From positions 1 through 46,531 of the forward strand of contig MEDY01000345.1 of assembly GCA_001724265.1 (NCBI GenBank): DNA of 46,531 nt, written 5' to 3'. A model generated the notes under the pieces. The model was not told where the DNA came from. It searched no databases and saw nothing but the letters and a program-made list of their open reading frames with translations. A program made the position numbers and the translations under genes. Positions 23,605-32,400 of the stretch are shown here, one piece after another. Each line of letters begins with the position of its first letter. The first letter of the stretch is position 1. Source of the DNA: Rhizaria sp. SCN 62-66 (lineage: Eukaryota > Rhizaria, unplaced).

Positions 23605-24921
23605 ATGGCTGCCCCTCAGACCCCCAAGTCACCTGCCTCTACGACGTCCTCGCCGGCGTCGTCGTCGTCGGCTGCCGCTGCCGCCGCAGTTGCGCGACCG
23701 ACCGTGAACCCCAAGGATTCTACATTCGAGCGCATTAAGTACAACACCATCTGGACGCTGACGATCCTGGTGATTTTCCTTACGGCCATGGTGCTCAACG
23801 TGCTCCAGGCCGTGGCATTGCCCGTGTACTACTTCCGCAAGACGTACTACCGCACGTGGATCCAGACGATCGACTTTTCGTACTCGTGCCTGCTCGTGTT
23901 CCTCATGGAGTGGAAGTCGGGCATGACCCACGTGTACTACGGCGACGCCGGACGCTTCCTCGACCGCCGCGGGCCCGGCGGCTCGCTCCCCTCGGCCATC
24001 TATATGTCCAACCACACTTCCTACGCCGACTGGGTGGTATTCTACGGCGTGCTGTGCCGCCAGGGCGGCGCGGGCGCGATCCGGTTCTTCCTCAAGGACC
24101 TGGCCAAGGTGCTTCCGGGCATCGGCTGGGGGTGCTACCTGTCCGAATTTTTCCTCGTGCGCAAGAGCTCTACGCGCGGCGACTGGAACCGCGACGGCGA
24201 CGTCATCGTCAACCGCCTCAAGTCCTTCGCGGAGACGGGCGATCTGATCTACCCGGCCATCTTCCCCGAGGGCACATTCCACGACGGCGCGGACCCGACC
24301 CTGGTGGAGCGGACGCAGAAGTTCGCCAAGGAGAACGGGCTGTCTGTGCTCGAGTACTTGCTCACCCCGCGCGTCCGCGGCTTCTACGCGTGCACGTCGA
24401 ACCTGCGCGGCCACGCCGAGTACATCGTCGACCAGACGATCGCTTTCACGGGCAACAAGGACCGCTCGCAGGTGCCTTACTACACCGCCAAGCCTCTCTC
24501 AGACGCCACGCGCGTGATGCCCGACGCCGCCGACCTGCTGGCGTACCGCGGGCCGGAGCACGTGCACATCCACATCCGTCTGATTCCGCTCGCGGACGTG
24601 CCGACTGATGAGGCCGGCGCCAAGCAGTTCCTGATGAAGGTGTGGGACGAGAAAGAGACGCTGCTGCGGGACTTCCGCGCCAACGGCGACTGCTTCCCCG
24701 GCCAGGCGCACACCCGGCCCAACGCGCTGTGGGGCTCGGCGGCCTCCACGGGCGGCGTCGGGTACCTAGTATGGCACTTCTTGCTCTGGGTGGTGATGAT
24801 GTTCTCGCTTGGATACGCACTCTCGCTCATGTCCATGTGGTTGCTTGGAAACGTCGTGCTCGTCATCGGCGCGTGCGCGCTTGTGGGCATCCTCGTCCAG
24901 CACTTCTGGAAGGACAAGTAA
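23605..24921 (+). CDS. LCLAT1/AGPAT5-type lysophospholipid acyltransferase
   Basis: A single exon of 438 residues ends in TAA. After a Ser/Ala-rich N-terminus there is a membrane span at about 50-78, then the acyltransferase domain: block I NHTSYADW at about 135 (the NHx4D catalytic motif), a middle segment RFFLKDLAKVLPGIGWG, and block III FPEGTF at about 220. The following stretch, AKENGLSVLEYLLTPRVRGF, matches the EKNGL...EYVLHPRTTGF region of LCLAT1 and AGPAT3-5. Two more hydrophobic segments lie at the C-terminus (about 388-434). The family transfers acyl-CoA chains to lysophosphatidate, lysocardiolipin or other lysophospholipids in the ER or mitochondria-associated membranes. The exact substrate cannot be told from sequence. 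The ATG is the first in frame and directly precedes MAAPQTPKSP. Confidence 0.9.
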   Translation: MAAPQTPKSPASTTSSPASSSSAAAAAAVARPTVNPKDSTFERIKYNTIWTLTILVIFLTAMVLNVLQAVALPVYYFRKTYYRTWIQTIDFSYSCLLVFLMEWKSGMTHVYYGDAGRFLDRRGPGGSLPSAIYMSNHTSYADWVVFYGVLCRQGGAGAIRFFLKDLAKVLPGIGWGCYLSEFFLVRKSSTRGDWNRDGDVIVNRLKSFAETGDLIYPAIFPEGTFHDGADPTLVERTQKFAKENGLSVLEYLLTPRVRGFYACTSNLRGHAEYIVDQTIAFTGNKDRSQVPYYTAKPLSDATRVMPDAADLLAYRGPEHVHIHIRLIPLADVPTDEAGAKQFLMKVWDEKETLLRDFRANGDCFPGQAHTRPNALWGSAASTGGVGYLVWHFLLWVVMMFSLGYALSLMSMWLLGNVVLVIGACALVGILVQHFWKDK

Positions 24922-25692
24922 AGGAGGCGACACTAAGCGAAGCGGGCAACTCAGCACTCAAGCAAGCAAGGTAAAAGCAAAAGCAAGTAATGTAAAGACG
25001 CGGTTCTCGTGTGTTGTTTTTCTTTTGTCTTGCATTGTCTTGATGTTTGTTGTGCTTGGCGCGGACCCATTGTGTGTTTTGTGGACATGCAAGAGACGGG
25101 TGCAGTCTATAGTGATAAAGCAGATTGCAAATGCAGTGCAAATGCAAGCTATAGTGCAGTGGCAGTGAAGAGTTAGCTTTCGTCGCCGGTGCAAGTGAAG
25201 TCTGCAGCGCGTGTGCAAGACACAATAGCATTGAGCAACAGTATTTTATTATTTTATTTCATTTTTCCTTTGTTTTCTTTTTGGACTAGCTTCGGTAACA
25301 CCTTTTCATTCTTCTTTTCCTTCTTTCGTTTTTCAAGATTGAGGATATGTTGTATCATATCAATATAGTTTCACAAATAAATCAAAACAAATACATTTTT
25401 CATGTAACAACAAAGATCATACTTCCTTTCCATTTGTACACTGTTTACAAAAGACGAACGTAACACAACTTGTGGCAGCAACGTCTAGTCTCTCGGCTTC
25501 CACTCGCTCAGAATGGTCAGCGATTTGGATCAAGCTGATCTGTCACAAAGATCTGGTAGAACAGACTACAGAGCAAATATATATGAGATCTTGTAGCATG
25601 GTGTTATGCTGTTTAATTATGTATTACTACATGTAGAATATCGCTCACAATCCTATCGAACCTGCTTGCTCTTTCGCCCTCCGCAGTCCGGG
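24922..25692. other. Intergenic, AT-rich
   Basis: This is the 3' flank of the acyltransferase gene and the upstream region of SF3B5. A CCTCCGCAG acceptor-like site lies just before the SF3B5 ATG, suggesting a leader intron. T-rich tracts occur at 25240-25335. No RNA gene was recognised. Confidence 0.45.
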
Positions 25693-26134
25693 ATGTCGTC
25701 CGAGAAGTTTAATCGCCAGTCCCAGATGGAGCACATGCAAATGAAGTATGTCGGCACCGGCCACGCTGACATCACCAAGTTGTACGTCATCTATCCATTC
25801 AAACTGTCCCTATGTTTTCTTTATGTCCCACTATCCCGCTTGTTCTGCCCTTACTCTCCCCGAACTGCTCTCGCGCTCACTTCATCTCTCTTTCTCTCCT
25901 GCTGACATCCCCCGTTGCGTTCCCTGCGTGGCGCCCCGCAGTGAGTGGGTGCAGAATCAACACCGCGATTCTCAGGCCTCGTACATCGGCCACACGCCGA
26001 TGCTACACCTGTTCTCGGCCGCCCAGAACAAGAGCCTGGGCCGCGTGCGTTACGAAGCTATCACGCGCATGGTGCGTCCTATTGGCCGCAACCCGCTCAC
26101 TGCTGCCGCCGCGGCCGCTAAGGACGACGAGTGA
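25693..26134 (+). CDS. SF3B5: SF3B5 (SF3b10) subunit of the U2 snRNP SF3b complex (93 aa, 2 exons)
   Basis: Exon 1 is 25693-25781 and exon 2 is 25942-26134 (TGA). The junction AAGTT|GTACGT ... CGCAG|TGAGTGG keeps the frame and rebuilds the conserved TK-[WF]-EW core. The protein reads SQMEHMQMKYVGTGHADITK, then WVQNQHRDSQASYIGH, closely matching SF3B5 of animals and yeast (SQLEHLQSKYIGTGHADTTK ... NQHRDSYCSYMGH). Length agrees with the family's roughly 86 residues, plus a short Ala-rich tail ending AKDDE. SF3B5 sits inside SF3b with SF3B1 and SF3B3 and helps hold U2 snRNP on the branch point. Under GC-only ORF calling the second exon would be missed, because the splice falls inside a codon. 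Confidence 0.95.
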
Positions 26135-26730
26135 GCAGCGCGCGCCACGCGTGGTACAACACCGAAGACACGCGCATTCGTGCTTTGATCGATAGACCGT
26201 CCAACCGAACGGCCAGGTCATGCAAGATGTGGCAAACCCAGGCTCCGCATCGTTACTTTAGAACTCAATTTCATACATATCGCGGAGCAGGAACAAAAGA
26301 TCATATAATTAATTTTCGTACTAAGGATAATTGATGAGACGCGACGCATGAAATCGAAGATAATTTTAACGAAAATGTTCTATTACAAAGCTTGTTTCGC
26401 ACAGAGTGTGCGTTTGCATACAAAACTAAAGCCAGTCAGCCAGCAGTAGCGCTGGCGACCGCCCGCGCCAGTCCGCGCGCGCGCCAAACGGGCACACAAC
26501 GCAGCAGCACGAAGACATCCATAATCTGCGCGCTGAGAGCGACAGAGCGTGCCACAGCAGCGAGCGTGAGGGTTTGTTCCCCGACGTCCGTTTTCATGCG
26601 GTGTGATACGTCGACGCTTACGGACAGCGCAGAAACCCAAGTGCCAATCACCAACAACCCGACTCCCCACGGGTCGCGTGAAGAGGTCTTCTTTCACATC
26701 ACATCGGACAGCGCAACCCAAGAAGAGGGC

Positions 26731-26767
<37 letters not shown>

Positions 26768-26787
26768 TAGATCGGGGGACGGCGCAC
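26135..26787. other. Convergent intergenic region with a GA tract
   Basis: This holds the 3' flanks of SF3B5 and of the next minus-strand gene. A (GA)n microsatellite of about 30 bases sits at 26733-26763, within the likely 3'UTR of the small gene. No other feature can be supported. Confidence 0.5.
26733..26763. repeat. (GA)n microsatellite
   Basis: An uninterrupted GA dinucleotide run of about 15 units is seen directly. It lies 25 bases beyond the stop codon of the small minus-strand gene. Confidence 0.9.
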
Positions 26788-27182
26788 TTAGTGGGGGTAG
26801 TGGCCGTGCTTGGCCTTGTACTCCTCCTTGATGATGTCACGGTTAAGGTACTCGGAAGCCTGCTTGGCCTCATCTGTGGGCGGGGTGAAACAAAAGAGAA
26901 AGAGAGAGAGAGACATGAGCAGAGGTGAGGAAAAGGGGAGCGGTAGGCAGGTGGGAAAACGGAAGGATCCAAATGTAGACGGGCAATAGAACGCGTGGAC
27001 GTACCGGAAGCGCCGACGGAGAGGGACTTGATGATGACAATGCCGGCCATGGAGCTGAGCATGTAGGGCCAGACACTGGGGTGGCGGGCGAAGCGGTCGA
27101 ACTTGGTGAACCAGCCGGCCATGTCGGCGGGCTTGTGCTTGATGATCTTGACGATGTCAAGAGAGTTCGCAATAGAAGACAT
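26788..27182 (-). CDS. Small single-pass protein, probably mitochondrial (87 aa, 2 exons)
   Basis: Minus-strand exon 1 is 27182-27005 and exon 2 is 26873-26788 (TAA). The junction GCTTCCG|GTACGT ... CACAG|ATGAGG keeps the frame and gives 87 residues. The chain has a Lys-rich segment (IIKHKPADMAGWF), an aromatic and basic stretch (FDRFARHPSVWPYM), one hydrophobic span at about 41-56, and a charged helix ending in EEYKAKHGHYPH. This layout resembles small accessory subunits of mitochondrial inner-membrane complexes. I do not recognise the family. The donor (GTACGT) matches the local consensus. A second ATG-like start (GTG ATG) immediately precedes; I chose the true ATG. Confidence 0.72.
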
Positions 27183-27806
27183 CACGACTGTTTAGGAGGT
27201 CAAGTTGTGGACAGGGTGAAAATAGAGAACGGTAGATATGTGAATAAGCAATCAGAAGGCAATGGAGTTAAAAATTGAAGGCATCAGAGCGCGGGAAAGG
27301 AAGGACGAGTAAGGTGAGGCACCAGACATCGTTAGGTATCTGCGGAAGCCTCGTTCTAGCTAGAGACAAGAGTTCGTGAAATGTCCTAAGTACCACTACA
27401 AACAATCCAACGTGGTATATGCATGGCAAATTCCAGAGCATTATCAGAGAACATGTAGGGGTCTTACGAGGGCCTCCATATTTGTGGCTCACGCGTTGGC
27501 TGAAATGCTTAGTGACTGTGGGGGACGGACGGACGGACTGTGAGCGACTGCCGGCTCACGGTCATCGTACGTTTAGGAAGTTAGCACAGCAGATTCTACG
27601 CGATATATGACCGCAGAAAAAGGAACATCACGACATAACACGACCGTTCATATGCGGATTATGCAAGCACTTCAATTTAATCTAATCACAATATCGTGAG
27701 GGAAACCTGTCGTCTGTTTCTGGCCTCCAAGGGCATGACCCTCCACAATGCTCTCCCTAAAAGGTCATGACATTCCCTGCAGACTGCAAGGAGTGCGCAC
27801 AAAACC
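27183..27806. other. Intergenic, edge of an AT-rich transposon-remnant zone
   Basis: Composition drops in GC relative to the flanking genes. The short ORFs here show no known domain. It probably includes the promoter of the small minus-strand gene. Confidence 0.4.
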
Positions 27807-28249
27807 TCACTTGCGGCGTAGAGACTTGTTCCGTGCCTTTTTGAGCTCCGCGTCAGTGATGCCGAGCATCTTCCTGAACCCCTTGATCATCGCCTGCATG
27901 CGCGACATAATCTTGGCGGCCGAAGCCCCCTTGCGGCGAACCTTGACTCCGATCACGTCCGAGCGCGACGTGACTTGATGACGGCGAGGTCGAGTGGCTG
28001 GAGCAGGGACGTCCCGTTGGCACAAACGTAACGTAGCGTCACGTCGTTGTGATAACACCACTTGCGGAACCACGCCATGAGGTGGCTGCGAGCGGAGTTG
28101 CAGATGAGCATCTTGGCGCAGTCTTTGTAGCGGCCCACAAGCGTTGTGTCGCGCAGGAGCTGCACTTGCTCAATGAAGGTCTCGCTGTATTCGCCGGTCG
28201 ACATGGCGCTGCGATTCACATGAACGATCGCGTTGGACGGAGGGTTCAT
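27807..28249 (-). pseudogene. Pogo/DDE_1-type transposase remnant, frameshifted
   Basis: A minus-strand frame from ATG at 28249 encodes about 98 residues containing LICNSARSHL and then NGTSLLQPLDLAVIK. This is the signature of the DDE_1 (pogo/Tigger/jerky) transposase core, normally DNAxxH followed by NxTSLLQPLD. The catalytic Asp expected before the Asn is Cys here. The frame ends in TGA soon after, but an overlapping frame continues as VIGVKVRRKGASAAKIMSRM to TGA at 27807, so the 3' part appears frameshifted. The N-terminal helix-turn-helix and first catalytic Asp are absent. I see no terminal inverted repeats. This is a dead fragment. Confidence 0.65.
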
Positions 28250-28269
28250 GCATTACGTCTCGTTATAGG

Positions 28270-28416
28270 GTCAAGTCGCTCGTGCCCGACATCAACGGCG
28301 GCGCCTATGAGGCTACTATCGACAAGGATCTCACGCCCACGCGTCTGCTGGGCTCCATGCACGCCGTGGCGATCCTGTCCAACTTCGTGTCCCCCGAAGG
28401 GCTCAAGGAACCAGAG
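28270..28416 (+). pseudogene. Isolated GC-rich exon-like fragment beside the transposase
   Basis: A short GC-rich stretch after a TATAG acceptor-like site encodes VKSLVPDINGGAYEATIDKD, followed by LTPTRLLGSMHAVAIL. It sits head-to-head with the transposase remnant in otherwise AT-rich DNA, and the frame afterwards runs into non-coding-looking sequence. It looks like a fragment of a host exon. The chain faintly resembles the HEAT-repeat region of PA200/Blm10 proteins (LTEPHQL...), but I would not name it on this evidence. Confidence 0.3.
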
Positions 28417-28734
28417 ATGACATTTAGAACCCCGGTAGAGGGGGCAGGGCAGGTGGTATCGACGTGTGCGCAACTACAATGTGAGGTTGCTCACCATTTG
28501 CGCATAACAATGACGTCGATTACATGTGATGAAAGTGTTTATGGATTGAATATGATGTATAATGAAGATCGCGAAAATTAGTATGACAACGATGTGGAAT
28601 GTGGGGAACATTTTGATTTGACAGAACGAAGTGGCAGTGGACAACATGTGGACTAACTGACCTGCTTTAAATGTGTATTTACACTATTCTACGACTTGCT
28701 CTTCGTGTAGAAGCCTCGGACCTGCCCACAGGGG

Positions 28735-28755
28735 TTAAGTTTGTACTTTCCAAGA
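28735..28755. repeat. 21-base direct repeat, copy 1
   Basis: The sequence beginning TTAAGTTTGTACTTTCC is repeated exactly at 28874-28894. It may bound a small inserted or deleted element. Confidence 0.75.
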
Positions 28756-28873
28756 TAGGGAGATTAGATGTAGCATCAGAATTTTAGGGGATATATGAAG
28801 TTTATATGCAAGGAGACCAAGAAATATGCTGAATATGCTGTATATCGAAGACTGTATTGAAGGGAAATAACAA

Positions 28874-28894
28874 TTAAGTTTGTACTTTCCAAGA
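28874..28894. repeat. 21-base direct repeat, copy 2
   Basis: This is the exact copy of 28735-28755. It contains the TAA stop of the minus-strand ORF at 28874-29320. Confidence 0.75.
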
Positions 28895-29320
28895 GTAGAA
28901 ACGACCTATCTGACGCACGAAGAGCGAATTCTCACTCTGACCTTCCTTAGTTTGAACAACATCTAATTCGTGAAACACAGAATGAGCTGGCAAACGTCCA
29001 AACTGAGAGAGGCGAGCACGCAACATCTCGAACGCAGCTTGACTAGTCCACTTAAGACTCGACTAGGCGTGGTAGTCACAAGAAAGATGCATATTTTCCA
29101 TGAGCAGTTGGAACTCATCCTCAGTCCGTGCCTTCTTACATTTGTCGATCAAGTTACTAACGATGAAAGCACATTTTCCCTTCTTCTCACACCTGCTCAC
29201 GGTTAGTTTCGTGCAGTGGCAGACACATGCCGGCCAATGTGGTAAGCCATCACAGCTTGACCTGGCGACAGTACTTATCACACGGGGGGGGATAACGAGT
29301 TGAAGTGAAAGCAAAGTCAT
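28874..29320 (-). CDS. Hypothetical 148-residue protein, intact only if UAG is sense
   Basis: ATG at 29320 opens a frame that meets TAG at 29063-29065 (residue 86) and continues for 62 more codons to TAA at 28874. Composition is ordinary for this AT-richer zone, so the continued opening is less likely to be a GC effect than in the large genes. The first half has a Cys-rich segment (PACVCHC, then CEKKGKCAF) and a helix of the type KKARTEDEFQLLMENM. The second half includes KWTSQAAFEMLRARLSQFG. The TxxEFxxxM pattern occurs in MULE-type transposases, but no DDE residues are visible. It lies beside a dead transposase, so a transposon fragment is likely. Confidence 0.4.
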
Positions 29321-29450
29321 ATTTTATTCGTACACAGGAAATTCTATATATTTATACACTCTAATTAAACAACTTTAGTACTGCAGCGCACAGTATCACG
29401 CCGCATATATCATAAGTTCATTCCGGTTAACACTGACACTGTCACGCAAA

Positions 29451-32400
29451 TCACTCGTCACCGGTGACGACATTGCGTTTGCACATAGGGCAGAGCTTGG
29501 AGCGTTCCCACCACTTGCTGCCGCATTCCCAGTGCAGCTGATGGCGGCAGTGCAGCGGCGTGACCACCTCGTCGCCGGCCTTCATTTGCTCGAAGCAGAT
29601 GAGGCACTCGCCGCAGCCACCGTTGCCTTCGCTGGGTGCCGCGAGCGTCTCGCGCGGCAGCTGCGCGCGCTCCTCCGCGTTCAGCCCCACGGGACCCATC
29701 GCGGCGCCCGCGCTGAGGCCCGCGAGCAGCGCGTTGGCGCCCACGCCGACCTGCGCCAGCGCCATAAGAAGCCCGCCCAGGATGCCAGCCATCGCGACCG
29801 TGCCGCTGCTGCTGTCACCGCTGTTGTTGCTGTTGCTGTTGCTGTTGTTGTTGCTGCTGGCGTCGGGCAGAGAGGCGAAGGGCGCGACGGGTAGCGCAAT
29901 GGCGTGGCTGGTACGCATGACGCCGTGGCGGTATTCCACAAAGGCAGCACCACCGTCTTCGTCGTCGTCATCATCATCGCTATCGTTGCGACTGCGGCTG
30001 CGACTCTCACCGTCCTGACTGTTGACGAAGTCCTCCAGACCCCACGGCTCGCGAGCGCGGCCACTGCGGCTGCTGTTACTGCCGCTGCCATGCTCAAGCT
30101 CCTCAGCGTCACGGCGGGCGAGTGCCATCGCGACCAGTGCGCGCGCGCCCTCAGTCCCGCCCATCGCGCGCAGCAGCGCAGGCGAGCCTCCCACAGGCTG
30201 CTGTCCCTGCGCCTGGCCCTGTTGGGAGACGACAGCGGCCGCGGCTGCAGCAAGGGCTTCGGCACTGCCGGGTCCGGTGCGGAGCGACGCGCGCGGCAAT
30301 ACAAGCATCACCGCGCGCGCGCCTGAGGGGTCGCTAACCAGCGCCAGGTGCGGGAACGCGGAGCCGCGGCCCAGCGCGGACATGGCGCGGAAGTTAGGCC
30401 GTGTCTGCGCCTCGGCGCGCGGGCGCAGTTCGGGCAGGAACATCTCCTCCGCGCGCGAGCGCCCGCGCGGCGACCGCGTCGCTGACGCTGACGTTGACGC
30501 TGCGGGCGCGGAGCCAGAAGCAGAAGCGGAGCCAGAGGCAGACGAGGGCGAGAGCGGCAGCGGCATCGGGTCCGAGTGCGGCAGGAGCGAGCGCGCAAGC
30601 CCGGAGCTGGTGACGAGCGACAGCAGCCTCACTTGCGCCATCTGCAGGTGTAGCTGCGTGAGCCGCACTTCCTGTGTCAAGCGGTCGGCCTCGCGCGCCA
30701 AACGACGCCGCAGCAGGGCCGCTGCGCCCGAACGCACGCGCGCCGCGGCCGCCGCCTCCTCCACCGCATCCGCGCTCTCGCGCTCGCTCGTGTCACCGCG
30801 GGCGCTGGCGCTGGCGCTGGCGGCATTGAGGAGGCTGTCTGCGGCGGGCGGCGCGGGCGGAAGTGAGTCGAGCATGGACATAATCTCGGCCAGCGCGAGC
30901 AAGTGCGCGTCCGCGGCGGCGGCGCGCGCCTGCGCCTGTTGCTGGCGCCGGAGAAGCGCGGGCATGAGCGCGATTACACCAGCGTCGCGCGCGTCCTCGC
31001 CGTCGCGACCGCGCTCCACAACACTGTTCTCGCCCGCACCGCCGCTGTTGCTACTGCTGCTGCTGCTGTTGTTGAGGGAGGCAAGCTGGCGCAGCGGCGC
31101 GGCCAGCGGCAGTGCGTCGCCGTTGCCTTCGGAGTCGTCAAACCCGTCGGGCACGTCCGCGCGCGAGCGCCGCAGCAGCGCGTCAGCCTGCGCCGTGAGC
31201 GCAGTGAGTGGGTCCGAGGCGTCGGCCTCGGCGCGCGCGCGCTCGCGGGCCAGCGCGCGCCGCACGCCATCCACCGCGGGCGCAGTGTCAGCGTCGGCGT
31301 CGGCGCGCGCGCTGGTGTCGACCTGCGCGCCGTTGCGCGAGGAGCGGAGCACGCTGCGGTGCACAGGCCGTGCATCGGAGGGCGCGGAGGAGTCGAAGCT
31401 CCAGTGGTTCAGCGACGCCTGCGCGTTGTTGCCGCGAGCCCCGCCGCCGTTGCGGGCGTGGCGTGCGCCCCATACGCTGCAGTCGTCGTCATCCTCCTCA
31501 TAGTCGTCATCGCCGTCGTCTTCGTCGTCGCCGTCGTCGGAGCCGTCGCTGTCGCGCTTGTCTTGGCGATTGTTTCTGCGGTTGTTGCTGGCTGTGGCCG
31601 TGCCGGCAGATCCCGCTGCGGGGGAGCGTGTCGCGGCGTTGTTTGCAGCGGCGCGCCTGGGCCTGCGGTTGCTAGGAACGCCGCCGCTGTCGCTGCCACT
31701 CTCTTCTCCATCTTCCAGCGCTCCGGAGGCCATGGTCATGATGCCGCGCACGGCGCCCATCATGCCGCTGAACATCGACACCATCGCGCGCGCAGTCGCG
31801 CCGTCGACAGTGCCAGCAGCCGCCGGTGCAGCCGCAGCCGGTGCAGCTGGTGTCTCAGCCGCGGCCGACGCCGCCGGTGCAGGGACTGCAGTGGAGGCTG
31901 TCGGAGCAGCGGCTGCACGAGGACTGCTCTTATCGTTGGCAGTCTTACTCTCGTCGTCAGTCTTGGTCGCAGTATCCGGCTTCTTCGCATTCTTATCGTG
32001 ATCACTGTCTTTGCCTTCATTGTCGTTGATGTTGACTTTCTCGCCGCTGACGTCCTCACCATCGTTGTCTTTCTTCTTGCCGCCATCCGCAGCCGCCTCG
32101 GCCTCTTCCTTGGCAATAGCCTTGCGCAGCGCGGCAATGACACGGTCATTACGCTTCTTGGTTGCGGCAATATTGGCGCGTGCTTGCTTCTCAAACTCTT
32201 CGTCACTTGTATCTGGCGTGAGATCACTGTCGCTGCCACGACGGCCGAAACGTGCAGCAGTTTTTCGAGCAGCTCCTGCGCGCTGGGGCCACCCGGAACA
32301 AGCATACATTCGAGATCCTCTTCCTCGTCTTCCTCATCATCTGGGTTGCTTTTGTCGTCGTCGTCGTCGTCGTCGTGGTCGTCGTCGTCTTCGTCGTGGC

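Noticed and set aside
29063-29320. Firm naming as a MULE transposase
   Set aside because: Only a weak TxxEFxxxM and Cys pattern is present, with no DDE catalytic residues.
32255-32270. Programmed -1 frameshifting at the A run in the RING gene
   Set aside because: The heptamer does not fit the usual X XXY YYZ rule, and no downstream structure was evaluated. A one-base indel is simpler.
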